Of a DNA stretch of 64,000 nt, positions 22,923-33,729 are shown piece by piece (within the stretch, counting starts at the first letter, position 1; the number at the start of each line of letters is the position of its first letter). A model generated the notes under the pieces. That model did not search any database. It was not told where the DNA came from and worked only from the letters and a program-made list of their open reading frames with translations. This DNA is from Ixodes scapularis. Lineage: Eukaryota; Arthropoda; Arachnida; Ixodida; Ixodidae. The DNA lies in NCBI RefSeq assembly GCF_016920785.2, contig NW_024609846.1, positions 84,081,816 through 84,145,815 on the forward strand, read 5' to 3'. Both the position numbers and the translations under genes were made by a program.

Positions 22923-25900
22923 AAATGGTCCGCCGAGGTTGGCGGTATTCAGCTTGTTGGCAAACGAAAAAGACAGACTGCCAGTATTGCGACCATCCCC
23001 CAAATAACGGATTGCGACGCCACGGAGTCGGATTTTGAGGGCCGGGAACGAAGAAGCGTTCAACACGCCAGTCCGGAGATGTATACTCCAGACCCCGCGG
23101 TGGTGGAATAGCGCAGAGGAAGCCGAGACGGGCCAGCAGCGCTCAAGCATACGTCCTTGTTGCTCGGCCGATCCCGATCCCAGTGGCGCGCGCGAGGAGC
23201 TGGAGTCGTGCGTCCAGCGGGTGTCCGACGGCGTCGGTCCGCTGATGGAGTCGCATCAAAGCCTCGTCTCGCTTCCATTACGGCCGCCACCGAGATGGGC
23301 TCTGCAATGCGTTTATGAGCGGGCGGCAGTCTGCGCCGACAAGACAGCCGTCCGTCGGACGCCGCTAATCCAATAATGGAGGGTTTCCGCAGAATGGACG
23401 TCGTCCTTCGGACATCCACCGGGCCTCGCCGCGGACGACTCCGATGGCCGCCAATTAGGAGGGACGCGCGGCTGACTGTCCGAGGAGCCCGGTGACGCAT
23501 CACGGCGCCGGACTCTGGCTACGGCCACGAGCATGGGGCTCGCGCCGGGGGCGGCCGGAACGCGCCGGTCCGTGACGGCACGCCCGAGGAGGCTCGAACG
23601 GGGGCTTTAATCCTGGTGTTTTTGCGCCAAAGCGTAGAGATCGTATTTCGTTTCACGAAATTTGAAGAAATTATACTTCCTTTCCCGCGCTGTAATTCTC
23701 CCTGATACGTACTACGTATAAAAGTAGTATAGTCCGTTATATGTTCACCTACTGGGCAGAATTGTATTTCATTAGGTTACACGAAAACTGCCCTCTAAAT
23801 AGAAGTATCAGCATTATGCTGATGAAAATTGCTCGAATCGTGACAAATTTGTTTTTGTTAAGCCGGCAAGGGGCGGGCCTGGTGGATAGGCTCTCAGTAT
23901 GCTGTGTGTTTGTGTGTGTGTATGTGTGTGTTTTGCGCTTGTGCGTTTGCGCGTGTCTGCGTGTGTTTACTTTTTGGAGAGGTATTTTGTTCTACACTTT
24001 ATGTACCACGAAATATATTTTCTGTGTAGTAGTCTACACTAAGTTTGACTGGAGGAGCATGTTCTTAAGAGTCTCCAAAAGACATGCATGACTGTAGCGC
24101 TATTAGGAGTTCAACCTGCACCCAAGGCAAGTTACATGCACTAGCCTACGATTGCAGGATTACAACTACAGGATGACCTAGAAAGCTGGTTACATGCTAG
24201 CAATTTCATTGCGTTTGTATATCGTATGTGAGGAAAACGAGAGATATCAGTGATCGCGGATTGGGGCCAAGTAAGCTCCGCTCTGAATCTCCACAAGAGC
24301 ACAACTTCCTCGACCGCCAAAGTTTCGCATAATGCGTCAGCGGTGGGCACATCGCGGGATCTCGGAGCTCCTGTTCAAACACTGTGAGCGGCGGCGCGCA
24401 GACGTGGGTATAAATTAAATTTCAGTACTCGGCTTATCTCGAGGTCGCAGGAGCAAAAGACCAGGAGAGTAGAGAATATCTAATTAGCTTTTCTGGAAGC
24501 ACACCCATTAAGCACAATTGCGTCCGAGGACAACGGAGTCGAATCAAAATGTTGAACGCCAGCCAAGCTGATATAAATGAGGTTCCGTTTCGTCGTTGAA
24601 TGTGGTCACACATTAAAACGATACACACCTCGAATTCAGGGCGTTTCCGTCGTTTCATCTAGAACACAATAGTGTATATGCGCAACTCTTGGGAAAGCTC
24701 TGAATTTTGTATCTCGAATACCTTAACAACCCCCCGAATTCCCAGTGGCGACTCCGTTGGGAGGAAGCTCGTATAGCTTTGGTCAGTGCTTCGTCGACAT
24801 GCTGTGTCCTCTCTTCCGTGGCTGCGACTGCGGGTGCGAGTCTCAGTGGACAGATAAATGGATGTACATGGCTGAACCCTTTAAATGGGGCGAAGGCTTC
24901 CTTTAGCCAGTGTCTTTAGCATCGACAACTAACTTCTATCTAATGTGCAAAACCTCGGGTACGATTAGAGGCACTATAATTTCAAGGGTTACCACAAGTT
25001 TAGCGGATTTTTTTTTTTTTTTACTAAATGTTTTGTCACCTAACCCAACCACGTCAGAATCCAGCATGGCGACCATCACGAAAGAACGTTCGATACGGAG
25101 TATGCATAAGCGACCTGCCATGGCTTCCGTTATCCGAAAACAGAAGCCACGACGAGGCCGACCGCCGCTCGCTATACCGGTCACCACTCAAGTTCGGCCC
25201 GTCGTCGTCGTCTTCTTCGTCGCGTGGACAGACTGACGTACAACGACAGGCTCCAAAGCGTGAAAAAACAAAAGAGGAATTGGGACCCGGGGTTTGCGTC
25301 GGCGGGCGCGGGGCGGCCAAATCCCGCTTTATGAGAAACAATTTGGCGGGGGGCTCCGAGCGGCGGCGTCCCCGGGTCGGCGGCCGCCGGGGTCTCCCGG
25401 GAGCTGTTGGGCGCCCGGGACCAACTCTTCGTTCTCATCTGGCTGTCCGGCAAATCTTTCTGCCTCCCCCGACCGGAGCAGCAAGGTATGAAATTGCACG
25501 CGCGCGCTGACCGGGCGGGGGGGAAACCCGAACACGCGTAGCCAGCGGGTGTTTCTCGGCCCGAGGAGGGAGGAGGATTATTTGCCGGACCTAATCCCTG
25601 CTGCCGGATGATGGGTTAGGGCGCCGCCGCCGCGGCCGGGAGCCCAAATCCCGGTCGGGAAACGGGGACAGGTCTCCGGGGACACCCGACACGCCTCCCA
25701 GGCCGACCCCGGCGTCCGCCGCGCTGGACGACCGTCTGGCGCGGACCCACTGCCGCCGTCTCGAGAGGGGTCCCGCGGACTGCCGCCGACGGGCAGCCGA
25801 GGGCTCGGGCAATGCCTCCTAGAAGGAAAGGCCTGCACCTTTCCTGGTCGAACGTCGTCGCCATAATCACTGGCAGGACGAGGACGCCTAGGCATCCCTG

Positions 25901-26369
25901 TGAGATGCCCGCGCCTCCAGCACGCGCTCGTTGCTTGGTCTGCGCGTGCACGCTGGAGGCCGACGCCCACGAGACGTAAAATTGCTATCGAATGCGAGAA
26001 GCTGGCGATGGAGGCAGGACATCTGAAAGACCTCCACATCATCCTCATCGTGTCAGTTATTATATAAAGGACGCCATCATAATAGTCAGGCCTTGTAATC
26101 TATAGCTGCTATTAACGAATCGAATCCGTTCTTCATCTTGCGAGGGCTGCTCCCGCATCACCGTATATACACCTGGTGCCTGAGGTTGTTGCTGGGCCGG
26201 GAAACAACTTCGCCGTTCCTCGCTCGGACGTGCTCGTGACGGATTCCTAGGAATGCGTTAGCTTGATACCTCGTTTCTGTTGTGGGTAGCACGGTCACAA
26301 TTTTCTTAGCTTCGGCGGAAAGCAGCGGGTTAAGTATTTTTGGCCGATGAACAAATAAAGTTTTCTTGG
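22923..26369. other. No gene supported; GC-rich and GT-rich islands
   Basis: GC-rich CpG-dense blocks at 23100-23600 and 25250-25960 with many overlapping frames; a GT-rich run at about 23906-23965; T run at 25009-25022. TATATAAAG at 26061-26069 follows the second GC-rich block, with AGTCAGG about 25 bases downstream, a weak core-promoter resemblance only. Confidence 0.35.
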
Positions 26370-26465
26370 TCACTTTTCATCTACAGTTCAGACATCAGAC
26401 GCCCATCGAGGCTGCCTAACTTCCGGCTGTATAAAAATACACAAAACTTTATTATTAGTAGTAGT
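26370..26465 (+). mobile_element. SINE 3' fragment with ATT/AGT tail
   Basis: CTTTTCATCTACAGTTCAGACATCAG, broken here as CATCTACAGTTCAGACATC, plus CGCCCATCGAGGCTGCC and TATTATTAGTAGTAGTA correspond to the last third of the SINE and its tail. The head and most of the body are missing. Confidence 0.65.
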
Positions 26466-27784
26466 AAACCTTGTTCCCCCCGCCCCCTTCGCCCGTCCCC
26501 CGAAAAGCCCGCTATATTTTTGTCGCAATCCGGAAGAGTTGAGAAGGACAAAAGAAGACAGCGATGAAAATATGTTCAGAGTGATGTGCTTTGGAGATTC
26601 CTCGATAAGCAAGCATTATTGCTAATGCAATTCACACGCTCGCGAAGTCTAAACCCGTCTTTTTTTAATAAATGCCATCTTCTTTCGCGATAATGATTAT
26701 TGAAATAACAACTTCAAAGGCCCGTCTCCGACTCGAGATGTCGTTATTTCCTCACCGCCCTTTCATACTTCTTTTTAGCGTTTCGTATCACTTATCTACG
26801 CTTACGGATTCCCCCTCCCAAAAACAAATAAAAATAATAAAAGACGTACGTCCGCAAGGTTAAATAAGTGCCTGCGAGCGGAACGAGTATATATACTTCT
26901 AAAATGAACGCCGAAAAAAAAAAAAAAGAAGGAAAAAAAGCCTGAAACGCGTCTCGTCGCCGCAAGCGACGTCTCCATCTTCCATAAGCACTGCTCTTTT
27001 TCGAAGCGTGCACCAGTGTTGCTCGAACGAGATCCCCCCTAAATGACGCCACTTGCCAGCAAAGCACGTTCTCTCGATTCGCAAGAGGCGGCCGTCGAGA
27101 GCTAAGCTGCCGCCCCGCGGAGCGAGCTCGACTCTATCGTCGAGCGGTCGCGGGGAGTGCCGCTCCTCGGAGAGCGCGGCGATAGCGAGGCGCCTCGCGC
27201 CGCCGCAGCGAACCGGTCCGACTCGGTCAGGTGGTCTGCGTCGCTCGACTCCGTCTCGGGTTCCGCCGGGGAAGTCTCTGCCAACCTGAAGCCCGCTCTC
27301 TGTCACTGCTGACTGACCACGATACGATCTTCTCTGACGCTGTCCAAACAGGACACAGCAGAAACCGTGCACGGCATTTGCTGTACGCCTGTACCGGAAG
27401 TGGAGGTATCCCTCCGGTTCCGGTCAACTTCAATTTTTTTTTCCTTCTTAGGGGAAAGGGAGAGGGGGAAGGGGGAAAGTATAGTCTGTTTCCGTCCTTG
27501 GAAAAAAAGTGTGAAGCGTGGTTGTCACGTGGGTCCGAACAACCACTCACTCGCTCTGCCGGCTTTCGCCGTCCTCCGCTGTATTTGTCGGTGCCCAACC
27601 TCCCGAGAACAAGAAAGAGGAGAGACAACAGCCATGAGGTGAGGGGGAAAGCCGTGCTGCTGGCGTGAGTGATATCTTCACAGACAAGAAGTGAAAACGC
27701 AGGCGCGCATCCTAACGTGCGCATTTTTTGAGGAACGCGCACGCTTTCTTTTTTGGCCTTTTTTGTGTTTTGCTTGCTCGTGCA
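26466..27784. other. No gene supported; GC-rich 27060-27290
   Basis: Short AT-rich part, A run at 26916-26928, then a GC-rich block with frames open on both strands. Nothing recognised. Confidence 0.4.
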
Positions 27785-28672
27785 CGTTACTGAAAAAAGT
27801 AACCGATTACAATTACAATTGCTTCACTGTAAAATGTAACCGATTACAACTGCAATTACAGCCTAAAAGAAAGCAATTGAGAAGTTACTCTAAAGTAATT
27901 GATTACTTCCCACGTTACTTTTCATGCAACCTTTTTTATCACGGTAGCACATATGCCTATATTTTAAATGGCTGCTCCTATTTAAATTAAATAAAAACAA
28001 TTTTGCTTATCTACATACTTACAAGAGGCAGGACAAGGTCGTTTTTTCATACCCGGACATAGTCTCCGCTTTACCAAAAAAAAAATAAAAAAGAAGCACT
28101 TTAACAGTCAACAGCTTACCAATCTTTGGGTCCTCGCACCCAGGTGTTCTCAAAGGAAAAAAAAAATACGCCTCGCCCGTTTTTGTTTTTAGCTGAGGAG
28201 TGATTAAACGCACCCAATCCTTCTCGTAAACAAAATAAAATAAAGAAAATAAGAAGAACGCTGTTTATCTACATTACTCATAAGAGGCTGGATGAGTTCA
28301 TTTTTCATACCGGGACGTAGTCTCCGGTGTACCAATAAAAATCTACCCAGGAAACGAAGCATAGTGAAGTGGCCTACTAATCATCGAAGTCCCGACTCCC
28401 AAGCTTAGTAGCTTCGAAAGAGAAAAAGAATACTTTTTTTACGCAGAGCTGGGTGACTCCAGCATATATTACCCCTCTCGCAAAAGAAACAAAATCATAA
28501 TAAATTTATAAAAATTGTAATGGGTAATTTTGTAATCGATTACAGCAAAATGTAATTGAATTACGAGGATCATTACTCCTTAAAGTAAGTAGTTGAAGCT
28601 TAACAAAATTACTACAAAATGTAATCAATTACAAGTAATCAATTACTTGTAACGCGTTACGTACAAGCTTGG
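27785..28672. mobile_element. hAT-like remnant with GTAATTGATTAC motifs
   Basis: Both flanks are full of AGTAACCGATTACAATTAC and its inverse (left at 27796-27860; right at 28520-28665, ending TTGTAACGCGTTACGTAC). Such subterminal arrays are characteristic of CAGTG-ended hAT elements. The extreme CAGTG end is not visible on either side, so borders are approximate. The interior also carries two related copies of a motif (28017-28220 and 28258-28430: ACTTACAAGAGGCAGGA versus ACTCATAAGAGGCTGGA). Confidence 0.55.
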
Positions 28673-29149
28673 TTTGGAGAGCCCTTTTGACGTTATCTCG
28701 GTTCGACGTTTGGCGATTCCTGCAGAGAAAATCTCACCCTCTTTATGATTTGACTTGTCTTTGGAATTCTTAACGCTGGCCGTCCACGGACACCCCGGGC
28801 GTAATTTCTGCAGGCATTCTGCATACGAACAGGAAGTTCTGCACGATTAGGGGCTGTGGTTCCGTCGAGTCCATGACAAATATATTTGCGGCATATGGGG
28901 ACCGAACCACGACGCGGCGACATCAGCCTCGGAGGAGCTCAGCTGATGTAGCCACTGCCGGGCAAATATACAGCTCCATTATGTTCCCTCGAGTGAGCTG
29001 CTTGGAAAACATATGAAACCTTTGAGGGGCACAGGGTAACTGACACTTGTTTGTTCGTTTCATTGGTTCGGTTTATTCAGGCGCACAAGGCCTCGAGCAA
29101 CGGGCAAAAAGAGACGGACGTGCCCTGCCTGGCGTGGCCCTGTCACCCC
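28673..29149. other. No gene seen
   Basis: A 76-codon minus frame at 28693-28923 is unrecognised. Nothing else supportable. Confidence 0.35.
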
Positions 29150-29500
29150 TTCCTATTTCGACCTGAATGAGCGTCATGCGGGCTTGCGATCATGTATCAC
29201 TACTGCGTGGTGCACATCAAAGATCACCTTAAGAGGTCGCGCAGCTAATGCACAAAAGACAGTCTGCAGACTGTCGAACAGCCTGCAGACATGTTCGAAG
29301 CACACAGATGTATCAAACATGCTTTGAGACGTGTCCCCAGATATTTGTTTTCATCATGGCTGCTGTGTGTGTCTTTTGTATCGTGTATGAGCAGTGTACA
29401 TTGCGTTTTCAGACTAGCAGTTCTACTGCACGGGCTAGATTTGTCATCCACAGCAGAGACCCCAGACGCCCCTTTGGGCCCGACTCACTTCCCGCTGTCT
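29150..29500 (+). mobile_element. SINE body split by an insertion
   Basis: 29150-29228 carries TTTCGACCTGAATGAGCGTC, CACTACTGCGTGG and GCACATCAAAGATC; the continuation (AGACTAGCAGTTCTACTGCA and CATCCACAGCAGAGACC) resumes only at about 29411. The two parts are contiguous in other copies, so about 180 bp was inserted. The tRNA head is missing. Confidence 0.7.
29234..29404. mobile_element. Short inverted-repeat insertion in SINE
   Basis: The left side GCACAAAAGACAGTCTGCAG and the complement of the right side GATACAAAAGACACACACAG pair imperfectly. Similar ends (ATACAAAAGACGGTCTGCA) occur at 49614, and TGTCATTTGTATGGG at 54559 is a likely further relative. A small MITE family is the simplest reading. 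Exact borders uncertain. Confidence 0.45.
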
Positions 29501-30929
29501 AATTGTGAACAAAACACTATTACTTTTCCATAAATTGAAACCAAGTCTAGCAATCGAGCGGCCTGACACGGACGCTGCAGCTGGCTCGTCTCACTGCATC
29601 GCCGCTCGCATACTATACATAGCGAGACCGCGGCCCACGTCTCGAGCGAGACGGCGTGCCGCGTGCTCCCAGCCCCCTCTCCCCGTCTAGCCCATTAGTT
29701 GGATTGATCTTCGGCGCACAGTCCGGACCCCATTGTAGACGCTGGTGTTCGCGTCGAGGGCTGCATCCTCCCGCAGTACACGAGGAGTGCGCGGCGGTGG
29801 TCGGTTGGCGGAACAAAGAGCGAGCAGCCCGTTAACCCCTCGACAACGGCCGGGCGCCTGGGGTCAAGCGCGATAAACGTCGACCCCGAGGCCACGTCTC
29901 ATTCAGAAGTGCCCCCCCCCCCCCCCCCCCCCCGTCGTTCGCGGGAGGGACAGTCCGTCCGGCGCGTGGGCGGCGCCTTCCTCGGTCTGGCCACCCCGTA
30001 TCCAGCTGTTGTCCCCCTTCAGCTGCGGTCGGCAACCCTTTGCCGTCGCGCGGTAGATGGTCGCAGATGCTCGCCGTGATGGACGACCCTTGACCCCGCT
30101 GTGCGAGCAGACGAGCGCGCCGACCCTGGGCCGCGACGCCGTGCTCGCGCAGCGCGTGCAGTAACGCTCGGCTGCGTTCCCGCGCGCCGGGGGGTGCTGA
30201 GGAGCCGCCGACTCATCCTGGTGTCGGTGGCGACGCATCGAAGCCTGCAAACGGTGACGCGCGCCGTAGCAAAGCCTTTTTCAGGCACGTTACACTGCCA
30301 CGGAGAGTCGACATGGTTGGGTCGTTTGGCCGCGGGAGCTGCCTGAACTGCGCATGCGTGGGAACAAGTTCACTTCGATTGGAAAGCCAGTGCCACCGGC
30401 TTGACGTGACGTCAGTGACATAAGTTGTTGTCTAGGTCACCTTTCTGTGAGTGGGAGGGGAGCGTTTACGTGACTTCATACCGCCATTTTGGAGGATGCT
30501 TCCGAACGCGTTGAAACCTCTATCTTGAGAAACACTACTATATAATACACTCATGTGATGTCTAAACTAATACGGTGAGGGGCACATGTCTGCAGAGGCG
30601 TATTTATGGAACCCATGTTGGACAACAATGTCCTGGCCGAAGTGACGTCTGGAATAACAGTATGCCCTGGGGCCGCTCAGGCCTCCGTTCTTGGGCGTCG
30701 CGCTTCTTTTGATTATTGGAACGTATGTTACGCTCTCTTTCTTTACAATCAAGCATATTTTGTGGGAAACCATGTGTGCTGCAATGGGGTATGCAGTCTA
30801 AATGGGACACCAATCATAACGATCACAACCCGAGACTAAACGCCACACAATGAACTATGCACGTAGTAACGAGATATCAGACACATCTGGCGTTTGTTGG
30901 ACAGGAGAAATGTGCAAACAGGCTCCGAT
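29501..30929. other. GC-rich stretch, no gene supported
   Basis: CpG-rich 29560-30380 with an uninterrupted C22 tract at 29912-29933. CCGCCATTTTGGAGG (YY1-like) at 30481-30495 and TGACGTGACGTCAGTGAC at 30402-30419 are suggestive promoter motifs, but no start or exon can be attached. Confidence 0.4.
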
Positions 30930-31110
30930 CAGGCACTTAGCCAGGGGGGGGGGGGGCCTATGGGACCCGGCCCCCCCCCCTTCCCCCCCCCCCCCCCGAA
31001 ATATTCTATTTTGCTGGGACATCCTCTCCCTCCTCCCCCTCATACAGCATATTGTCATGGACGCGCCCCCCCCCCCCTCCCCCCAAAACAAAATCGTGGC
31101 TACGTGCCTG
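30930..31110. mobile_element. hAT MITE, 181 bp, with 8-bp duplication
   Basis: Ends CAGGCACTTAGCCAGG and, complemented, CAGGCACGTAGCCACG are hAT-type inverted repeats. Flanks GCTCCGAT (30922-30929) and ACTCCGAT (31111-31118) match at 7 of 8 positions. The interior consists largely of G and C runs (G at 30944-30956, several C runs to 31084). Confidence 0.85.
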
Positions 31111-31118
31111 ACTCCGAT

Positions 31119-32683
31119 GCACGACACAATATCACGAAGGTATCTAGAAGAGAGAGCGAAAAATCGCAAGCATAAGCAGTGAAGAACGGAACAAGAAGAG
31201 CTTCTTTTCACAAGCCCGATCAAGAGACAGCAACCACAATCGAAAAGCAGCGAACTCCGAAGACATTTCTTCGACTGAGATTACCGTTGCCTGAATCACG
31301 GGGTTTGTTTCGTTGTGAATAACTTCACTAGCTCGTTTGAGCTCTTATATTTCGTTTGTCAGCGATCCTTCATTTTACGTACTCAAAATTCCCTTTGTTA
31401 ATTCTAAACGAAAACTAAAAAAAAAAAACAACATATTTACATTTATTTCGGAGTGATGAAAGTCAATGTATGAACCGACTGAATTGCGGAATTCTGAGGT
31501 CGCGTCTGGATTATTCCTCATATGGTTGCATCTTGAAAAAGACCGACCCCTCCTCTCCTTAAAAAAAGAAAAAGAGGAAAAAAAGACAAGGCGGCACCCC
31601 TTGCCAGCGTCGGAACAGAGGCAGGCCCCGGTCTGGAAGCTCGGCGTCTTCTTTGGAGTCCGCTGCCGACGGCCCATGGCCGGACTCACGCTCCTCTGCC
31701 GGCCAAGCGCATCGCCGCGTGGCGAGCAGAATGGCCCACGCTTGCCTTCCCAGATGGATGCTCGCTCGCGGGCCAAGAACAACACCGCCGCGTGTTCTCG
31801 TCCAACGTGTTGGCCAACGTCGGAGTTTGGATTCGAACCGACCGAGAAACGCCACGGCGCCTATAGCTCGAGACGGATGGCACGCGACAGCGAGCATTCC
31901 TCCTACACTGATCGCAGTGCTTTTGGACGACAATACGTTGTCTTTTTACTAGGGCTATAGCAATTTGTCGAGTAACCTATCGATTTATGGGATTATGCTT
32001 TCATGACGAATAATTATTTTTAACCGGTTAATCGGTCAAATGTTGACGAACGAAACGAAAGTAAAAATGAAACGCTTTCAAAACGCAGACCTAGGCGAGA
32101 GTACTCGTATGTATGAATAGCAAACTTTAAGTGAACTTTTAACCTAAACTGTAAGAGCAAGATATGTAACTCCAGAGAAGTGGAGAAGGTTACGTTCATT
32201 CCATTTACGGATTTCAGTTGAGCGACATCTGAAAGCGCAAGTCAGTAGTATGTCAAGGTGCGTCGTCACCATGACCGCTTTCGTATCAACCTTTAAACTA
32301 GCAGTCTTAATTTATTCTGCTCGTTGAAATGAGCGGCGAACTGAGAAAGGACCCGATCTCTTCACAATGAGACTGGAAGTTAAGAGTTTCCGTCTTTCAT
32401 AGATATGTAGGATAGAAAGTTGCTCACAAAGATAGGTGTTTCCGGATATCGGTAACCGACCGGCCATCCGAGATGTGTGCCCGGTCGTTGCTTACCCGGT
32501 GCAAGGCTCTCTTCAGTTGTGCCTGCAGTCTCACTGCAATCAACGTTGAGAACGAGCCCATACATCTGCCTGAGTACTGAATTGCGCTTAAAACGACGAT
32601 ATGAAACGCGTCCACGTCCACACCTGTTTCGCTATCGCTTCTCGAACGCTATAGAGTCAATTTTAGCCGCAGACGTAAAGCAG
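31119..32683. other. No gene supported; possible lone hAT end
   Basis: 31949-32045 begins CTAGGGCTATAGCAATTTG and contains AACCGGTTAATCGGTCAAA, resembling the end of the hAT-like element at 49165-49961, but no partner end was found. GC-rich frames at 31600-31880 are open on both strands and unrecognised. Confidence 0.35.
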
Positions 32684-32716
32684 CCCCCCCCCCCCCCCCC
32701 CCCCCCCCTCCCCCCC
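32684..32716. repeat. Poly-C tract (C25-T-C7)
   Basis: 25 uninterrupted C, one T, then 7 C. Length may be inexact in any assembly. Confidence 0.95.
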
Positions 32717-33577
32717 GAGAACAGCGGTGACGCGTGCAGGCGGGCGAGCAGATGAAATCTCCAAACAAGTTTCTCGAGCGGATTCTTCGCTAAACGCTCG
32801 GTATATACATACTCCGAATTTCCGTAGGAAGATCCGGTTCGATTCGGATGTTGGTGGGGCGAGGTTATCAATACATACGCGCAACTTTGTGTTGGCCCGG
32901 AAAAAAAAAAAAAAAGAATATCGACAAAATCCAGAACCCACTCAGACCGGTGTTATCATGGCACACTTTTGCGAACCCCCTTCTTTTTTTCCTCTTTTTG
33001 TTTTGGTACCGTCTGAATTTGGTGTTTCTCTCGTGTTATTATTTCTGTCTATTTTAAACAGTCTGTTTACATTTGGATACACTACATTCAGCCTCTTCCT
33101 CGCCATACACCACGCCACACGTCGCCCTGGCGGCACGCCTCTGCGATGTCGCTGCTATTGTTCAGAGCGCATCTGGTTCCTGCGCTCGCGCACTGCGCGT
33201 ACCTCGTGGGGCAACTCCGCGTTTGCCCCTCGGTTGGGAAGGAGGCTTGTTCTGAAAAAGCCTTCTGCACCGAGACCCGCACGATTTATGGAGCGCGCGT
33301 GCTTAGCTATCACCCTTCTCGTCATTCAGTCACTCGTGTTAACAGGGACGGGGGTGTATAGGGAATAAAAGTTATGCTCCGATCGGCTGAGCTGATCGGA
33401 GGAAGATCGATGACTGGTATTCTAAGTGCATCTCGGCGCGGCAGATGAGAAGGAGCTTCTGCACAATGGCGTGATGTGCGATGCATCACCGACTGCTAAA
33501 GGAACCCAGGGCGCGGCTTCGTATGCTTCTCGCTTGCTGATTGGTTCTTGGGCGTTGTTATCCACTCACGCAGCGAT
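32717..33577. other. No gene seen
   Basis: A run at 32901-32915. A small hairpin at about 33379-33404 (CTCCGATC paired with GATCGGAG). A 213-codon plus frame (32727-33368) is open but includes low-complexity sequence and resembles nothing known to me. Confidence 0.35.
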
Positions 33578-33729
33578 CTGGGGCCCTAAGCTGGACGCTT
33601 GGCGAAAACGACGGCGAGAAATTTGGCGGCCGCGATTGGCCAACGCCACACTTGACCTTGGCGCCGGCCAATCATAGTCGCCGAATTTCTCGCCGACTTT
33701 TCCGCAAACTGTCCAGATCAGGGCCCCTG
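33578..33729. mobile_element. Inverted-repeat MITE, 152 bp
   Basis: Arms of about 60 bp: left CTGGGGCCCTAAGCTGGACG...GGCGAGAAATTTGGCGGC...GATTGGCC; right complemented CAGGGGCCCTGATCTGGACA...GGCGAGAAATTCGGCGAC...GATTGGCC. The CAGGGGC start is of hAT type, but the flanks (GCAGCGAT, GTTGGCTG) show no duplication. Confidence 0.75.

Noticed and set aside
23815..23835. Reverse-transcriptase YADD-like motif (TATGCTGATGAA)
   Set aside because: It reads YADE in one short frame with no other RT motifs nearby.
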